Assembly (NCBI GenBank): GCA_023525975.1
Contig: CM042035.1
Span: 26,214,001-26,278,000 of the forward strand
DNA: 64,000 bases
Direction: 5' to 3'
Source of the DNA: Smallanthus sonchifolius
Lineage: Eukaryota; Streptophyta; Magnoliopsida; Asterales; Asteraceae
The position numbers were made by a program, and so were the translations under genes. Of the stretch, positions 35,723-47,792 are shown piece by piece. The number at the start of each line of letters is the position of its first letter. The stretch's first letter is position 1. A model generated the notes under the pieces. That model ran no database searches and was not told the origin of the DNA. It saw nothing but the letters and a program-made list of their open reading frames with translations.

Positions 35723-36103
35723 CTTTTTTAATTTATTTTTTTTTACTCTAAACAACATCATCCGTTGATTATTATGCAAGTGGGCGTAACGAGTTTTTGT
35801 CAAAAAACGGTCAACGTACGAAAAGACTCGGGCGCGCGGGTCCGTGTCGGGAACACCCGATCGCGGGAGACACACGTTTAGACGTCGAGTGGAACACGTG
35901 TGTCATCTTATACTAGTCAATTATTCTTACGCCTCGGGTGAGCGTGGGAATATGTTTTGTACAAGGAAGTATAAGAACTAAACGCTCGCCGGCGGGTGAC
36001 GCACGTGTTGACGTAAGGCGGAACGCGCGCGCAAGAGGAGAATGCAAGTAAAAATGAGTCATGTGTGGAAGGGGATAAAGTAATAGAATGAAAGAATTAT
36101 TTC

Positions 36104-36222
36104 GGTTGCGATCATACCAGCACTAAAGCACCGGATCCCATCAGAACTCCGCAGTTAAGCGTGCTTGGGCGAGAGTAGTACTAGGATGGGTGACCCCCTG
36201 GGAAGTCCTCTTGTTGCAACCC
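36104..36222 (+). rRNA. 5S rRNA gene, class A
   Basis: T108, C at -1. Counterpart of 31068. Next gene 506 bp on. Confidence 0.97.
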
Positions 36223-36609
36223 CTTTTTTAATTTATTTTTTTTACTCTAAACAACGTCATCCGTTGATTATTATGCAAGCGGACGTGGGTGTAACGAGTT
36301 TTTGTCAAAAAACGGTCAACGTACGTAAAGACTCGGGCGCGCGGGTCCGTGTCGGGGAACGCCCGATCGCGGGAGACACACGTTTAGACGTCGAGTGGAA
36401 CACGTGTGTCTTCTTATACTAGTCAATTATTCTTACGCCTCGGGTGAGCGTGGGAATATGTTTTGAACAAGGAAGTATAAGAACTAAACGCTCGCCGGCG
36501 GGTGACGCACGTGTTGACGTAAGGTGGAACGCGCGCGCAAGAGAAGAATGCAAGTAAAAATGAGTCATGTGTGGAAGGGGATAAAGTAATAGAATGAAAG
36601 AGTTATTTC

Positions 36610-36728
36610 GGTTGCGATCATACCAGCACTAAAGCACCGGATCCCATCAGAACTTCGCAGTTAAGCGTGCTTGAGCGAGAGTAGTACTAGGATGGGTGAC
36701 CCCCTGGGAAGTCCTCGTGTTGCAACCC
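36610..36728 (+). rRNA. 5S rRNA gene, class B
   Basis: T46, A65; hybrid spacer with GTGTGTTTTCTT. Next gene 500 bp on. Confidence 0.97.
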
Positions 36729-37109
36729 CTTTTTTAATTTATTTTTTTTTACTCTAAACAACGTCATCCGTTGATTATTATGCAAGTGGGCGTAACGAGT
36801 TTTTGTCAAAAAACGGTCAACGTACGAAAAGACTCGGGCGCGCGGGTCCGTGTCGGGAACGCCCGATCGCGGGAGACACACGTTTAGACGTCGAGTGGAA
36901 CACGTGTGTTTTCTTATACTAGTCAATTATTCTTACGCCTCGGGTGAGCGTGGGAATATGTTTTGAACAAGGAAGTATAAGAACTAAACGCTCGCCGGCG
37001 GGTGACGCACGTGTTGACGTAAGGTGGAACGCGCGCGCAAGAGGAGAATGCAAGTAAAAATGAGTCATGTGTGGAAGGGGATAAAGTAATAGAATGAAAG
37101 AGTTATTTC

Positions 37110-37228
37110 GGTTGCGATCATACCAGCACTAAAGCACCGGATCCCATCAGAACTTCGCAGTTAAGCGTGCTTGAGCGAGAGTAGTACTAGGATGGGTGAC
37201 CCTCTGGGAAGTCCTCGTGTTGCAACCC
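37110..37228 (+). rRNA. 5S rRNA gene, class B (T94)
   Basis: T46, A65, C94T. Next gene 500 bp on. Confidence 0.96.
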
Positions 37229-37609
37229 CTTTTTTAATTTATTTTTTTTTACTCTAAACAACGTCATCCGTTGATTATTATGCAAGTGGGCGTAACGAGT
37301 TTTTGTCAAAAAACGGTCAACGTACGTAAAGACTCGGGCGAGCGGGTCCGTGTCGGGAACACCCGATCGCGGGAGACACACGTTTAGACGTCGAGTGGAA
37401 CACGTGTGTCATCTTATACTAGTCAATTATTCTTACGCCTCGGGTGAGCGTGGGAATATGTTTTGTACAAGGAAGTATAAGAACTAAACGCTCGCCGGCG
37501 GGTGACGCACGTGTTGACGTAAGGCGGAACGCGCGCGCAAGAGGAGAATGCAAGTAAAAATGAGTCATGTGTGGAAGGGGATAAAGTAATAGAATGAAAG
37601 AATTATTTC

Positions 37610-37728
37610 GGTTGCGATCATACCAGCACTAAAGCACCGGATCCCATCAGAACTCCGCAGTTAAGTGTGCTTGGGCGAGAGTAGTACTAGGATGGGTGAC
37701 CCCCTGGGAAGTCCTCTTGTTGCAACCC
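37610..37728 (+). rRNA. 5S rRNA gene, class A (T57)
   Basis: T108, T57; spacer ACTGTAAACAAC. Next gene 507 bp on. Confidence 0.97.
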
Positions 37729-38116
37729 CTTTTTTAATTTATTTTTTTTACTGTAAACAACGTCATCCGTTGATTATTATGCAAGCGGACGTGGGTGTAA
37801 CGAGTTTTTGTCAAAAAAACGGTCAACGTACGTAAAGACTCGGGCGCGCGGGTCCGTGTCGGGGAACGCCCGATCGCGGGAGACACACGTTTAGACGTCG
37901 AGTGGAACACGTGTGTCTTCTTATACTAGTCAATTATTCTTACGCCTCGGGTGAGCGTGGGAATATGTTTTGAACAAGGAAGTATAAGAACTAAACGCTC
38001 GCCGGCGGGTGACGCACGTGTTGACGTAAGGTGGAACGCGCGCGCAAGAGGAGAATGCAAGTAAAAATGAGTCATGTGTGGAAGGGGATAAAGTAATAGA
38101 ATGAAAGAGTTATTTC

Positions 38117-38235
38117 GGTTGCGATCATACCAGCACTAAAGCACCGGATTCCATCAGAACTTCGCAGTTAAGCGTGCTTGAGCGAGAGTAGTACTAGGAT
38201 GGGTGACCCCCTGGGAAGTCCTCGTGTTGCAACCC
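38117..38235 (+). rRNA. 5S rRNA gene, class B (T34)
   Basis: T46, A65 and private C34T (GGATTCCATC), which destroys the BamHI-type GGATCC motif. Next gene 500 bp on. Confidence 0.96.
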
Positions 38236-38616
38236 CTTTTTTAATTTATTTTTTTTTACTCTAAACAACGTCATCCGTTGATTATTATGCAAGTGGGCGT
38301 AACGAGTTTTTGTCAAAAAACGGTCAACGTACGTAAAGACTCGGGCGAGCGGGTCCGTGTCGGGAACACCCGATCGCGGGAGACACACGTTTAGACGTCG
38401 AGTGGAACACGTGTGTCATCTTATACTAGTCAATTATTCTTACGCCTCGGGTGAGCGTGGGAATATGTTTTGTACAAGGAAGTATAAGAACTAAACGCTC
38501 GCCGGCGGGTGACGCACGTGTTGACGTAAGGCGGAACGCGCGCGCAAGAGGAGAATGCAAGTAAAAATGAGTCATGTGTGGAAGGGGATAAAGTAATAGA
38601 ATGAAAGAATTATTTC

Positions 38617-38735
38617 GGTTGCGATCATACCAGCACTAAAGCATCGGATCCCATCAGAACTCCGCAGTTAAGCGTGCTTGGGTGAGAGTAGTACTAGGAT
38701 GGGTGACCCCCTGAGAAGTCCTCGTGTTGCAACCC
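38617..38735 (+). rRNA. 5S rRNA gene, class C
   Basis: T28, T67, A98; spacer GAACGTCCGATC. Next gene 506 bp on. Confidence 0.97.
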
Positions 38736-39122
38736 CTTTTTTAATTTATTTTTTTTACTCTAAACAACGTCATCCGTTGATTATTATGCAAGCGGACGTG
38801 GGTGTAACGAGTTTTTGTCAAAAAACGGTCAACGTACGTAAAGACCCGGGCGCGCGGGTCCGTGTCGGGGAACGTCCGATCGCGGGAGACACACGTTTAG
38901 ACGTCGAGTGGAACACGTGTGTCTTCATATACTAGTCAATTATTCTTACGCCCCGGGTGAGCGTGGGAATATGTTTTGTACAACGAAGTATAAGAACTAA
39001 ACGCTCGCCGGCGGATGACGCACGTGTTGACGTAAGGCGGAACTCGCGCGCAAGAGGAGAATGCAAGTAAAAATGAGTCATGTGTGGAAGGGGATAAAGT
39101 AATAGAATGAAAGAATTATTTC

Positions 39123-39241
39123 GGTTGCGATCATACCAGCACAAAAGCACCGGATCCCATCAGAACTCCGCAGTTAAGCGTGCTTGGGTGAGAGTAGTAC
39201 TAGGATGGGTGACCCCCTGAGAAGTCCTCGTGTTGCAACCC
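39123..39241 (+). rRNA. 5S rRNA gene, class D
   Basis: A21, T67, A98; shortened GC run. Next gene 503 bp on. Confidence 0.97.
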
Positions 39242-39625
39242 CTTTTTTAATTTATTTTTTTACTCTAAACAACGTCATCCGTTGATTATTATGCAAGCGG
39301 ACGTGGGTGTAACGAGTTTTTGTCAAAAAACGGTCAACGTACGTAAAGACTCGGGCGCGCGGGTCCGTGTCGGGGAACGCCCGATCGCGGGAGACACACG
39401 TTTAGACGTCGAGTGGAACACGTGTGTCTTCATATACTAGTCAATTATTCTTACGCCCCGGGTGAGCGTGGAAATATGTTTTGTACAAGGAAGTATAAGA
39501 ACTAAACGCTCGCCGGCGGGTGACGCACGTGTTGACGTAAGGCGGAACGCGCGCAAGAGAAGAATGCAAGTAAAAATGAGTCATGTGTGGAAGGGGATAA
39601 AGTAATAGAATGAAAGAGTTATTTC

Positions 39626-39744
39626 GGTTGCGATCATACCAGCACTAAAGCACCGGATCACATCAGAACTTCGCAGTTAAGCGTGCTTGAGCGAGAGTAG
39701 TACTAGGATGGGTGACCCCCTGGGAAGTCCTCGTGTTGCAACTC
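39626..39744 (+). rRNA. 5S rRNA gene, class B (A35, T118)
   Basis: T46, A65, C35A, C118T; third copy of this variant. Next gene 500 bp on. Confidence 0.95.
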
Positions 39745-40125
39745 CTTTTTTAATTTATTTATTTTTACTCTAAACAACGTCATCCGTTGATTATTATGCA
39801 AGTGGGCGTAACGAGTTTTTGTCAAAAAACGGTCAACGTACGTAAAGACTCGGGCGCGCGGGTCCGTGTCGGGAACACCCGATCGCGGGAGACACACGTT
39901 TAGACGTCGAGTGGAACACGTGTGTCATCTTATACTAGTCAATTATTCTTACGCCTCGGGTGAGCGTGGGAATATGTTTTGTACAAGGAAGTATAAGAAC
40001 TAAACGCTCGCCGGCGGGTGACGCACGTGTTGACGTAAGGCGGAAAGCGCGCGCAAGAGGAGAATGCAAGTAAAAATGAGTCATGTGTGGAAGGGGATAA
40101 ACTAATAGAATGAAAGAATTATTTT

Positions 40126-40244
40126 GGTTGCGATCATACCAGCACTAAAGCACCGGATCCCATCAGAACTCCGCAGTTAAGCGTGCTTGGGCGAGAGTAG
40201 TACTAGGATGGGTGACCCCCTGGGAAGTCCTCTTGTTGCAACCC
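40126..40244 (+). rRNA. 5S rRNA gene, class A, altered promoter
   Basis: T108; T at -1; ATAAAC box; the last such copy in the window. Next gene 506 bp on. Confidence 0.96.
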
Positions 40245-40631
40245 CTTTTTTAATTTATTTTTTTAACTCTAAACAACGTCATCCGTTGATTATTATGCAA
40301 GCGGACGTGGGTGTAACGAGTTTTTGTCAAAAAACGGTCAACGTACGTAAAGACTCGGGCGCGCGGGTCCGTGTCGGGGAACGCCCGATCGCGGGAGACA
40401 CACGTTTAGACGTCGAGTGGAACACGTGTGTCTTCTTATACTAGTCAATTATTCTTACGCCTCGGGTGAGCGTGGGAATATGTTTTGAACAAGGAAGTAT
40501 AAGAACTAAACGCTCGCCGGCGGGTGACGCACGTGTTGACGTAAGGTGGAACGCGCGCGCAAGAGGAGAATGCAAGTAAAAATGAGTCATGTGTGGAAGG
40601 GGATAAAGTAATAGAATGAAAGAGTTATTTC

Positions 40632-40750
40632 GGTTGCGATCATACCAGCACTAAAGCACCGGATCCCATCAGAACTTCGCAGTTAAGCGTGCTTGAGCGA
40701 GAGTAGTACTAGGATGGGTGACCCCCTGGGAAGTCCTCGTGTTGCAACCC
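40632..40750 (+). rRNA. 5S rRNA gene, class B
   Basis: T46, A65; hybrid spacer with GTACGAAAAG and GGGAACGCCCG but GTGTGTCTTCTT. Next gene 500 bp on. Confidence 0.97.
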
Positions 40751-41131
40751 CTTTTTTAATTTATTTTTTTTTACTCTAAACAACGTCATCCGTTGATTAT
40801 TATGCAAGTGGGCGTAACGAGTTTTTGTCAAAAAACGGTCAACGTACGAAAAGACTCGGGCGCGCGGGTCCGTGTCGGGAACGCCCGATCGCGGGAGACA
40901 CACGTTTAGACGTCGAGTGGAACACGTGTGTCTTCTTATACTAGTCAATTATTCTTACGCCTCGGGTGAGCGTGGGAATATGTTTTGAACAAGGAAGTAT
41001 AAGAACTAAACGCTCGCCGGCGGGTGACGCACGTGTTGACGTAAGGTGGAACGCGCGCGCAAGAGGAGAATGCAAGTAAAAATGAGTCATGTGTGGAAGG
41101 GGATAAAGTAATAGAATGAAAGAGTTATTTC

Positions 41132-41250
41132 GGTTGCGATCATACCAGCACTAAAGCAACGGAGCCCATCAGAACTTCGCAGTTAAGCGTGCTTGAGCGA
41201 GAGTAGTACTAGGATGGGTGACCCCCTGGGAAGTCCTCGTGTTGCAACCC
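41132..41250 (+). rRNA. 5S rRNA gene, class B (A28, G33)
   Basis: T46, A65, C28A and T33G (GCAACGGAGCCC), shared with the copy at 44151. Next gene 500 bp on. Confidence 0.96.
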
Positions 41251-41631
41251 CTTTTTTAATTTATTTTTTTTTACTCTAAACAACGTCATCCGTTGATTAT
41301 TATGCAAGTGGGCGTAACGAGTTTTTGTCAAAAAACGGTCAACGTACGTAAAGACTCGGGCGAGCGGGTCCGTGTCGGGAACACCCGATCGCGGGAGACA
41401 CACGTTTAGACGTCGAGTGGAACACGTGTGTCATCTTATACTAGTCAATTATTCTTACGCCTCGGGTGAGCGTGGGAATATGTTTTGTACAAGGAAGTAT
41501 AAGAACTAAACGCTCGCCGGCGGGTGACGCACGTGTTGACGTAAGGCGGAACGCGCGCGCAAGAGGAGAATGCAAGTAAAAATGAGTCATGTGTGGAAGG
41601 GGATAAAGTAATAGAATGAAAGAATTATTTC

Positions 41632-41750
41632 GGTTGCGATCATACCAGCACTAAAGCACCGGATCCCATCAGAACTCCGCAGTTAAGCGTGCTTGGGCGA
41701 GAGTAGTACTAGGATGGGTGACCCCCTGGGAAGTCCTCTTGTTGCAACCC
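41632..41750 (+). rRNA. 5S rRNA gene, class A
   Basis: T108. The first terminator run has seven T instead of six. Next gene 507 bp on. Confidence 0.97.
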
Positions 41751-42138
41751 CTTTTTTTAATTTATTTTTTTTACTCTAAACAACGTCATCCGTTGATTAT
41801 TATGCAAGCGGACGTGGGTGTAACGAGTTTTTGTCAAAAAACGGTCAACGTACGTAAAGACTCGGGCGCGCGGGTCCGTGTCGGGGAACGCCCGATCGCG
41901 GGAGACACACGTTTAGACGTCGAGTGGAACACGTGTGTCTTCTTATACTAGTCAATTATTCTTACGCCTCGGGTGAGCGTGGGAATATGTTTTGAACAAG
42001 GAAGTATAAGAACTAAACGCTCGCCTGCGGGTGACGCACGTGTTGACGTAAGGTGGAACGCGCGCGCAAGAGGAGAATGCAAGTAAAAATGAGTCATGTG
42101 TGGAAGGGGATAAAGTAATAGAATGAAAGAGTTATTTC

Positions 42139-42257
42139 GGTTGCGATCATACCAGCACTAAAGCACCGGATCCCATCAGAACTTCGCAGTTAAGCGTGCT
42201 TGAGCGAGAGTAGTACTAGGATGGGTGACCCCCTGGGAAGTCCTCGTGTTGCAACCC
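42139..42257 (+). rRNA. 5S rRNA gene, class B
   Basis: T46, A65. Spacer has private GTGGGTGTAACG and TTTCTCAAAAAA. Next gene 500 bp on. Confidence 0.97.
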
Positions 42258-42638
42258 CTTTTTTAATTTATTTTTTTTTACTCTAAACAACATCATCCGT
42301 TGATTATTATGCAAGTGGGTGTAACGAGTTTTTCTCAAAAAACGGTCAACGTACGAAAAGACTCGGGCGCGCGGGTCCGTGTCGGGAACACCCGATCGCG
42401 GGAGACACACGTTTAGACGTCGAGTGGAACACGTGTGTCATCTTATACTAGTCAATTATTCTTACGCCTCGGGTGAGCGTGGGAATATGTTTTGTACAAG
42501 GAAGTATAAGAACTAAACGCTCGCCGGCGGGTGACGCACGTGTTGACGTAAGGCGGAACGCGCGCGCAAGAGGAGAATGCAAGTAAAAATGAGTCATGTG
42601 TGGAAGGGGATAAAGTAATAGAATGAAAGAATTATTTC

Positions 42639-42757
42639 GGTTGCGATCATACCAGCACTAAAGCACCGGATCCCATCAGAACTCCGCAGTTAAGCGTGCT
42701 TGGGCGAGAGTAGTACTAGGATGGGTGACCCCCTGGGAAGTCCTCTTGTTGCAACCC
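42639..42757 (+). rRNA. 5S rRNA gene, class A
   Basis: T108, C at -1. Spacer CTCGCCTGCGGG. Next gene 506 bp on. Confidence 0.97.
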
Positions 42758-43144
42758 CTTTTTTAATTTATTTTTTTTACTCTAAACAACGTCATCCGTT
42801 GATTATTATGCAAGCGGACGTGGGTGTAACGAGTTTTTGTCAAAAAACGGTCAACGTACGTAAAGACTCGGGCGCGCGGGTCCGTGTCGGGGAACGCCCG
42901 ATCGCGGGAGACACACGTTTAGACGTCGAGTGGAACACGTGTGTCTTCTTATACTAGTCAATTATTCTTACGCCTCGGGTGAGCGTGGGAATATGTTTTG
43001 AACAAGGAAGTATAAGAACTAAACGCTCGCCTGCGGGTGACGCACGTGTTGACGTAAGGTGGAACGCGCGCGCAAGAGGAGAATGCAAGTAAAAATGAGT
43101 CATGTGTGGAAGGGGATAAAGTAATAGAATGAAAGAGTTATTTC

Positions 43145-43263
43145 GGTTGCGATCATACCAGCACTAAAGCACCGGATCCCATCAGAACTTCGCAGTTAAG
43201 CGTGCTTGAGCGAGAGTAGTACTAGGATGGGTGACCCCCTGGGAAGTCCTCGTGTTGCAACCC
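43145..43263 (+). rRNA. 5S rRNA gene, class B
   Basis: T46, A65. Spacer has GTGGACGTAACG, shared with the spacers after 45662 and 48685. Next gene 500 bp on. Confidence 0.97.
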
Positions 43264-43644
43264 CTTTTTTAATTTATTTTTTTTTACTCTAAACAACATC
43301 ATCCGTTGATTATTATGCAAGTGGACGTAACGAGTTTTTGTCAAAAAACGGTCAACGTACGAAAAGACTCGGGCGCGCGGGTCCGTGTCGGGAACACCCG
43401 ATCGCGGGAGACACACGTTTAGACGTCGAGTGGAACACGTGTGTCATCTTATACTAGTCAATTATTCTTACGCCTCGGGTGAGCGTGGGAATATGTTTTG
43501 TACAAGGAAGTATAAGAACTAAACGCTCGCCGGCGGGTGACGCACGTGTTGACGTAAGGCGGAACGCGCGCGCAAGAGGAGAATGCAAGTAAAAATGAGT
43601 CATGTGTGGAAGGGGATAAAGTAATAGAATGAAAGAATTATTTC

Positions 43645-43763
43645 GGTTGCGATCATACCAGCACTAAAGCACCGGATCCCATCAGAACTCCGCAGTTAAG
43701 CGTGCTTGGGCGAGAGTAGTACTAGGATGGGTGACCCCCTGGGAAGTCCTCTTGTTGCAACCC
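43645..43763 (+). rRNA. 5S rRNA gene, class A
   Basis: T108. Spacer has GCAAACGGACG, shared with 46162 and 48179. Next gene 506 bp on. Confidence 0.97.
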
Positions 43764-44150
43764 CTTTTTTAATTTATTTTTTTTACTCTAAACAACGTCA
43801 TCCGTTGATTATTATGCAAACGGACGTGGGTGTAACGAGTTTTTGTCAAAAAACGGTCAACGTACGTAAAGACTCGGGCGCGCGGGTCCGTGTCGGGGAA
43901 CGCCCGATCGCGGGAGACACACGTTTAGACGTCGAGTGGAACACGTGTGTCTTCTTATACTAGTCAATTATTCTTACGCCTCGGGTGAGCGTGGGAATAT
44001 GTTTTGAACAAGGAAGTATAAGAACTAAACGCTCGCCGGCGGGTGACGCACGTGTTGACGTAAGGTGGAACGCGCGCGCAAGAGGAGAATGCAAGTAAAA
44101 ATGAGTCATGTGTGGAAGGGGATAAAGTAATAGAATGAAAGAGTTATTTC

Positions 44151-44269
44151 GGTTGCGATCATACCAGCACTAAAGCAACGGAGCCCATCAGAACTTCGCA
44201 GTTAAGCGTGCTTGAGCGAGAGTAGTACTAGGATGGGTGACCCCCTGGGAAGTCCTCGTGTTGCAACCC
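44151..44269 (+). rRNA. 5S rRNA gene, class B (A28, G33)
   Basis: T46, A65, C28A, T33G. Spacer has AAGGAGGAACG. Next gene 500 bp on. Confidence 0.96.
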
Positions 44270-44650
44270 CTTTTTTAATTTATTTTTTTTTACTCTAAAC
44301 AACGTCATCCGTTGATTATTATGCAAGTGGGCGTAACGAGTTTTTGTCAAAAAACGGTCAACGTACGTAAAGACTCGGGCGAGCGGGTCCGTGTCGGGAA
44401 CACCCGATCGCGGGAGACACACGTTTAGACGTCGAGTGGAACACGTGTGTCATCTTATACTAGTCAATTATTCTTACGCCTCGGGTGAGCGTGGGAATAT
44501 GTTTTGTACAAGGAAGTATAAGAACTAAACGCTCGCCGGCGGGTGACGCACGTGTTGACGTAAGGAGGAACGCGCGCGCAAGAGGAGAATGCAAGTAAAA
44601 ATGAGTCATGTGTGGAAGGGGATAAAGTAATAGAATGAAAGAATTATTTC

Positions 44651-44769
44651 GGTTGCGATCATACCAGCACTAAAGCATCGGATCCCATCAGAACTCCGCA
44701 GTTAAGCGTGCTTGGGTGAGAGTAGTACTAGGATGGGTGACCCCCTGAGAAGTCCTCGTGTTGCAACCC
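44651..44769 (+). rRNA. 5S rRNA gene, class C
   Basis: T28, T67, A98. Spacer has GGAACGTGCGCGC. Next gene 506 bp on. Confidence 0.97.
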
Positions 44770-45156
44770 CTTTTTTAATTTATTTTTTTTACTCTAAACA
44801 ACGTCATCCGTTGATTATTATGCAAGCGGACGTGGGTGTAACGAGTTTTTGTCAAAAAACGGTCAACGTACGTAAAGACCCGGGCGCGCGGGTCCGTGTC
44901 GGGGAACGCCCGATCGCGGGAGACACACGTTTAGACGTCGAGTGGAACACGTGTGTCTTCATATACTAGTCAATTATTCTTACGCCCCGGGTGAGCGTGG
45001 GAATATGTTTTGTACAAGGAAGTATAAGAACTAAACGCTCGCCGGCGGATGACGCACGTGTTGACGTAAGGCGGAACGTGCGCGCAAGAGGAGAATGCAA
45101 GTAAAAATGAGTCATGTGTGGAAGGGGATAAAGTAATAGAATGAAAGAATTATTTC

Positions 45157-45275
45157 GGTTGCGATCATACTAGCATAAAAGCACCGGATCCCATCAGAAC
45201 TCCGCAGTTAAGCGTGCTTGGGCGAGAGTAGTACTAGGATGGGTGACCCCCTGAGAAGTCCTCGTGTTGCAACCC
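45157..45275 (+). rRNA. 5S rRNA gene, class D recombinant (T15, T20, C67)
   Basis: A21 and A98 as in class D, plus C15T and C20T, which make G-U wobbles in helix II. Unlike all other class C/D copies it has C67, so C67-G108 is intact. Suggests exchange or gene conversion inside the gene. Next gene 505 bp on. Confidence 0.95.
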
Positions 45276-45661
45276 CTTTTTTAATTTATTTTTTTTACTC
45301 TAAACAACGTCATCCGTTGATTATTATGCAAGCGGACGTGGGTGTAACGAGTTTTTGTCAAAAAACGGTCAACGTACGTAAAGACTCGGGCGCGCGGGTC
45401 CGTGTCGGGAACACCCGATCGCGGGAGACACACGTTTAGACGTCGAGTGGAACACGTGTGTCATCTTATACTAGTCAATTATTCTTACGCCTCGGGTGAG
45501 CGTGGGAATATGTTTTGTACAAGGAAGTATAAGAACTAAACGCTCGCCGGCGGGTGACGCACGTGTTGACGTAAGGCGGAACGCGCGCGCAAGAGGAGAA
45601 TGCAAGTAAAAATGAGTCATGTGTGGAAGGGGATAAAGTAATAGAATGAAAGAATTATTTC

Positions 45662-45780
45662 GGTTGCGATCATACCAGCACTAAAGCACCGGATCCCATC
45701 AGAACTCCGCAGTTAAGCGTGCTTGGGCGAGAGTAGTACTAGGATGGGTGACCCCCTGGGAAGTCCTCTTGTTGCAACCC
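45662..45780 (+). rRNA. 5S rRNA gene, class A on a class B spacer
   Basis: T108 with the other class A bases, but followed by the short spacer with AACATCATCC, GTGGACGTAACG and GTACGAAAAG otherwise seen after class B. Recombinant unit. Next gene 500 bp on. Confidence 0.96.
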
Positions 45781-46161
45781 CTTTTTTAATTTATTTTTTT
45801 TTACTCTAAACAACATCATCCGTTGATTATTATGCAAGTGGACGTAACGAGTTTTTGTCAAAAAACGGTCAACGTACGAAAAGACTCGGGCGCGCGGGTC
45901 CGTGTCGGGAACACCCGATCGCGGGAGACACACGTTTAGACGTCGAGTGGAACACGTGTGTCATCTTATACTAGTCAATTATTCTTACGCCTCGGGTGAG
46001 CGTGGGAATATGTTTTGTACAAGGAAGTATAAGAACTAAACGCTCGCCGGCGGGTGACGCACGTGTTGACGTAAGGCGGAACGCGCGCGCAAGAGGAGAA
46101 TGCAAGTAAAAATGAGTCATGTGTGGAAGGGGATAAAGTAATAGAATGAAAGAATTATTTC

Positions 46162-46280
46162 GGTTGCGATCATACCAGCACTAAAGCACCGGATCCCATC
46201 AGAACTCCGCAGTTAAGCGTGCTTGGGCGAGAGTAGTACTAGGATGGGTGACCCCCTGGGAAGTCCTCTTGTTGCAACCC
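46162..46280 (+). rRNA. 5S rRNA gene, class A
   Basis: T108; spacer GCAAACGGACG. Next gene 506 bp on. Confidence 0.97.
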
Positions 46281-46667
46281 CTTTTTTAATTTATTTTTTT
46301 TACTCTAAACAACGTCATCCGTTGATTATTATGCAAACGGACGTGGGTGTAACGAGTTTTTGTCAAAAAACGGTCAACGTACGTAAAGACTCGGGCGCGC
46401 GGGTCCGTGTCGGGGAACGCCCGATCGCGGGAGACACACGTTTAGACGTCGAGTGGAACACGTGTGTCTTCTTATACTAGTCAATTATTCTTACGCCTCG
46501 GGTGAGCGTGGGAATATGTTTTGAACAAGGAAGTATAAGAACTAAACGCTCGCCGGCGGGTGACGCACGTGTTGACGTAAGGTGGAACGCGCGCGCAAGA
46601 GGAGAATGCAAGTAAAAATGAGTCATGTGTGGAAGGGGATAAAGTAATAGAATGAAAGAGTTATTTC

Positions 46668-46786
46668 GGTTGCGATCATACCAGCACTAAAGCAACGGAT
46701 CCCATCAGAACTTCGCAGTTAAGCGTGCTTGAGCGAGAGTAGTACTAGGATGGGTGACCCCCTGGGAAGTCCTCGTGTTGCAACCC
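46668..46786 (+). rRNA. 5S rRNA gene, class B (A28)
   Basis: T46, A65, C28A but normal T33. Next gene 500 bp on. Confidence 0.96.
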
Positions 46787-47167
46787 CTTTTTTAATTTAT
46801 TTTTTTTTACTCTAAACAACGTCATCCGTTGATTATTATGCAAGTGGGCGTAACGAGTTTTTGTCAAAAAACGGTCAACGTACGTAAAGACTCGGGCGAG
46901 CGGGTCCGTGTCGGGAACACCCGATCGCGGGAGACACACGTTTAGACGTCGAGTGGAACACGTGTGTCATCTTATACTAGTCAATTATTCTTACGCCTCG
47001 GGTGAGCGTGGGAATATGTTTTGTACAAGGAAGTATAAGAACTAAACGCTCGCCGGCGGGTGACGCACGTGTTGACGTAAGGAGGAACGCGCGCGCAAGA
47101 GGAGAATGCAAGTAAAAATGAGTCATGTGTGGAAGGGGATAAAGTAATAGAATGAAAGAATTATTTC

Positions 47168-47286
47168 GGTTGCGATCATACCAGCACTAAAGCATCGGAT
47201 CCCATCAGAACTCCGCAGTTAAGCGTGCTTGGGTGAGAGTAGTACTAGGATGGGTGACCCCCTGAGAAGTCCTCGTGTTGCAACCC
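47168..47286 (+). rRNA. 5S rRNA gene, class C
   Basis: T28, T67, A98; spacer GGAACGTGCGCGC. Next gene 506 bp on. Confidence 0.97.
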
Positions 47287-47673
47287 CTTTTTTAATTTAT
47301 TTTTTTTACTCTAAACAACGTCATCCGTTGATTATTATGCAAGCGGACGTGGGTGTAACGAGTTTTTGTCAAAAAACGGTCAACGTACGTAAAGACCCGG
47401 GCGCGCGGGTCCGTGTCGGGGAACGCCCGATCGCGGGAGACACACGTTTAGACGTCGAGTGGAACACGTGTGTCTTCATATACTAGTCAATTATTCTTAC
47501 GCCCCGGGTGAGCGTGGGAATATGTTTTGTACAAGGAAGTATAAGAACTAAACGCTCGCCGGCGGATGACGCACGTGTTGACGTAAGGCGGAACGTGCGC
47601 GCAAGAGGAGAATGCAAGTAAAAATGAGTCATGTGTGGAAGGGGATAAAGTAATAGAATGAAAGAATTATTTC

Positions 47674-47792
47674 GGTTGCGATCATACTAGCATAAAAGCA
47701 CCGGATCCCATCAGAACTCCGCAGTTAAGCGTGCTTGGGTGAGAGTAGTACTAGGATGGGTGACCCCCTGAGAAGTCCTCGTGTTGCAACCC
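47674..47792 (+). rRNA. 5S rRNA gene, class D (T15, T20)
   Basis: A21, T67, A98 with C15T and C20T. Differs from 45157 by T67. Next gene 505 bp on. Confidence 0.96.

Larger units (their letters stand above)
29555..39625 (+). repeat. Tandem duplication of 10 units, offset 5036-5037 bp
   Basis: Units 29555-34591 and 34592-39625 have the same class order A-A-B-A-B-B-A-B-C-D with shared marks GTGTGTTTTCTT, T94, ACTGTAAAC and GAACGTCCG. Confidence 0.87.

Noticed and set aside
22510..39625. Duplicated blocks as pure assembly artefacts
   Set aside because: Not excluded, but copies carry independent private changes (for example the extra G near 30400, T34 at 38117, GTTAATTC before 35604) that a simple assembly duplication would not create. 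Long-read support would settle it.
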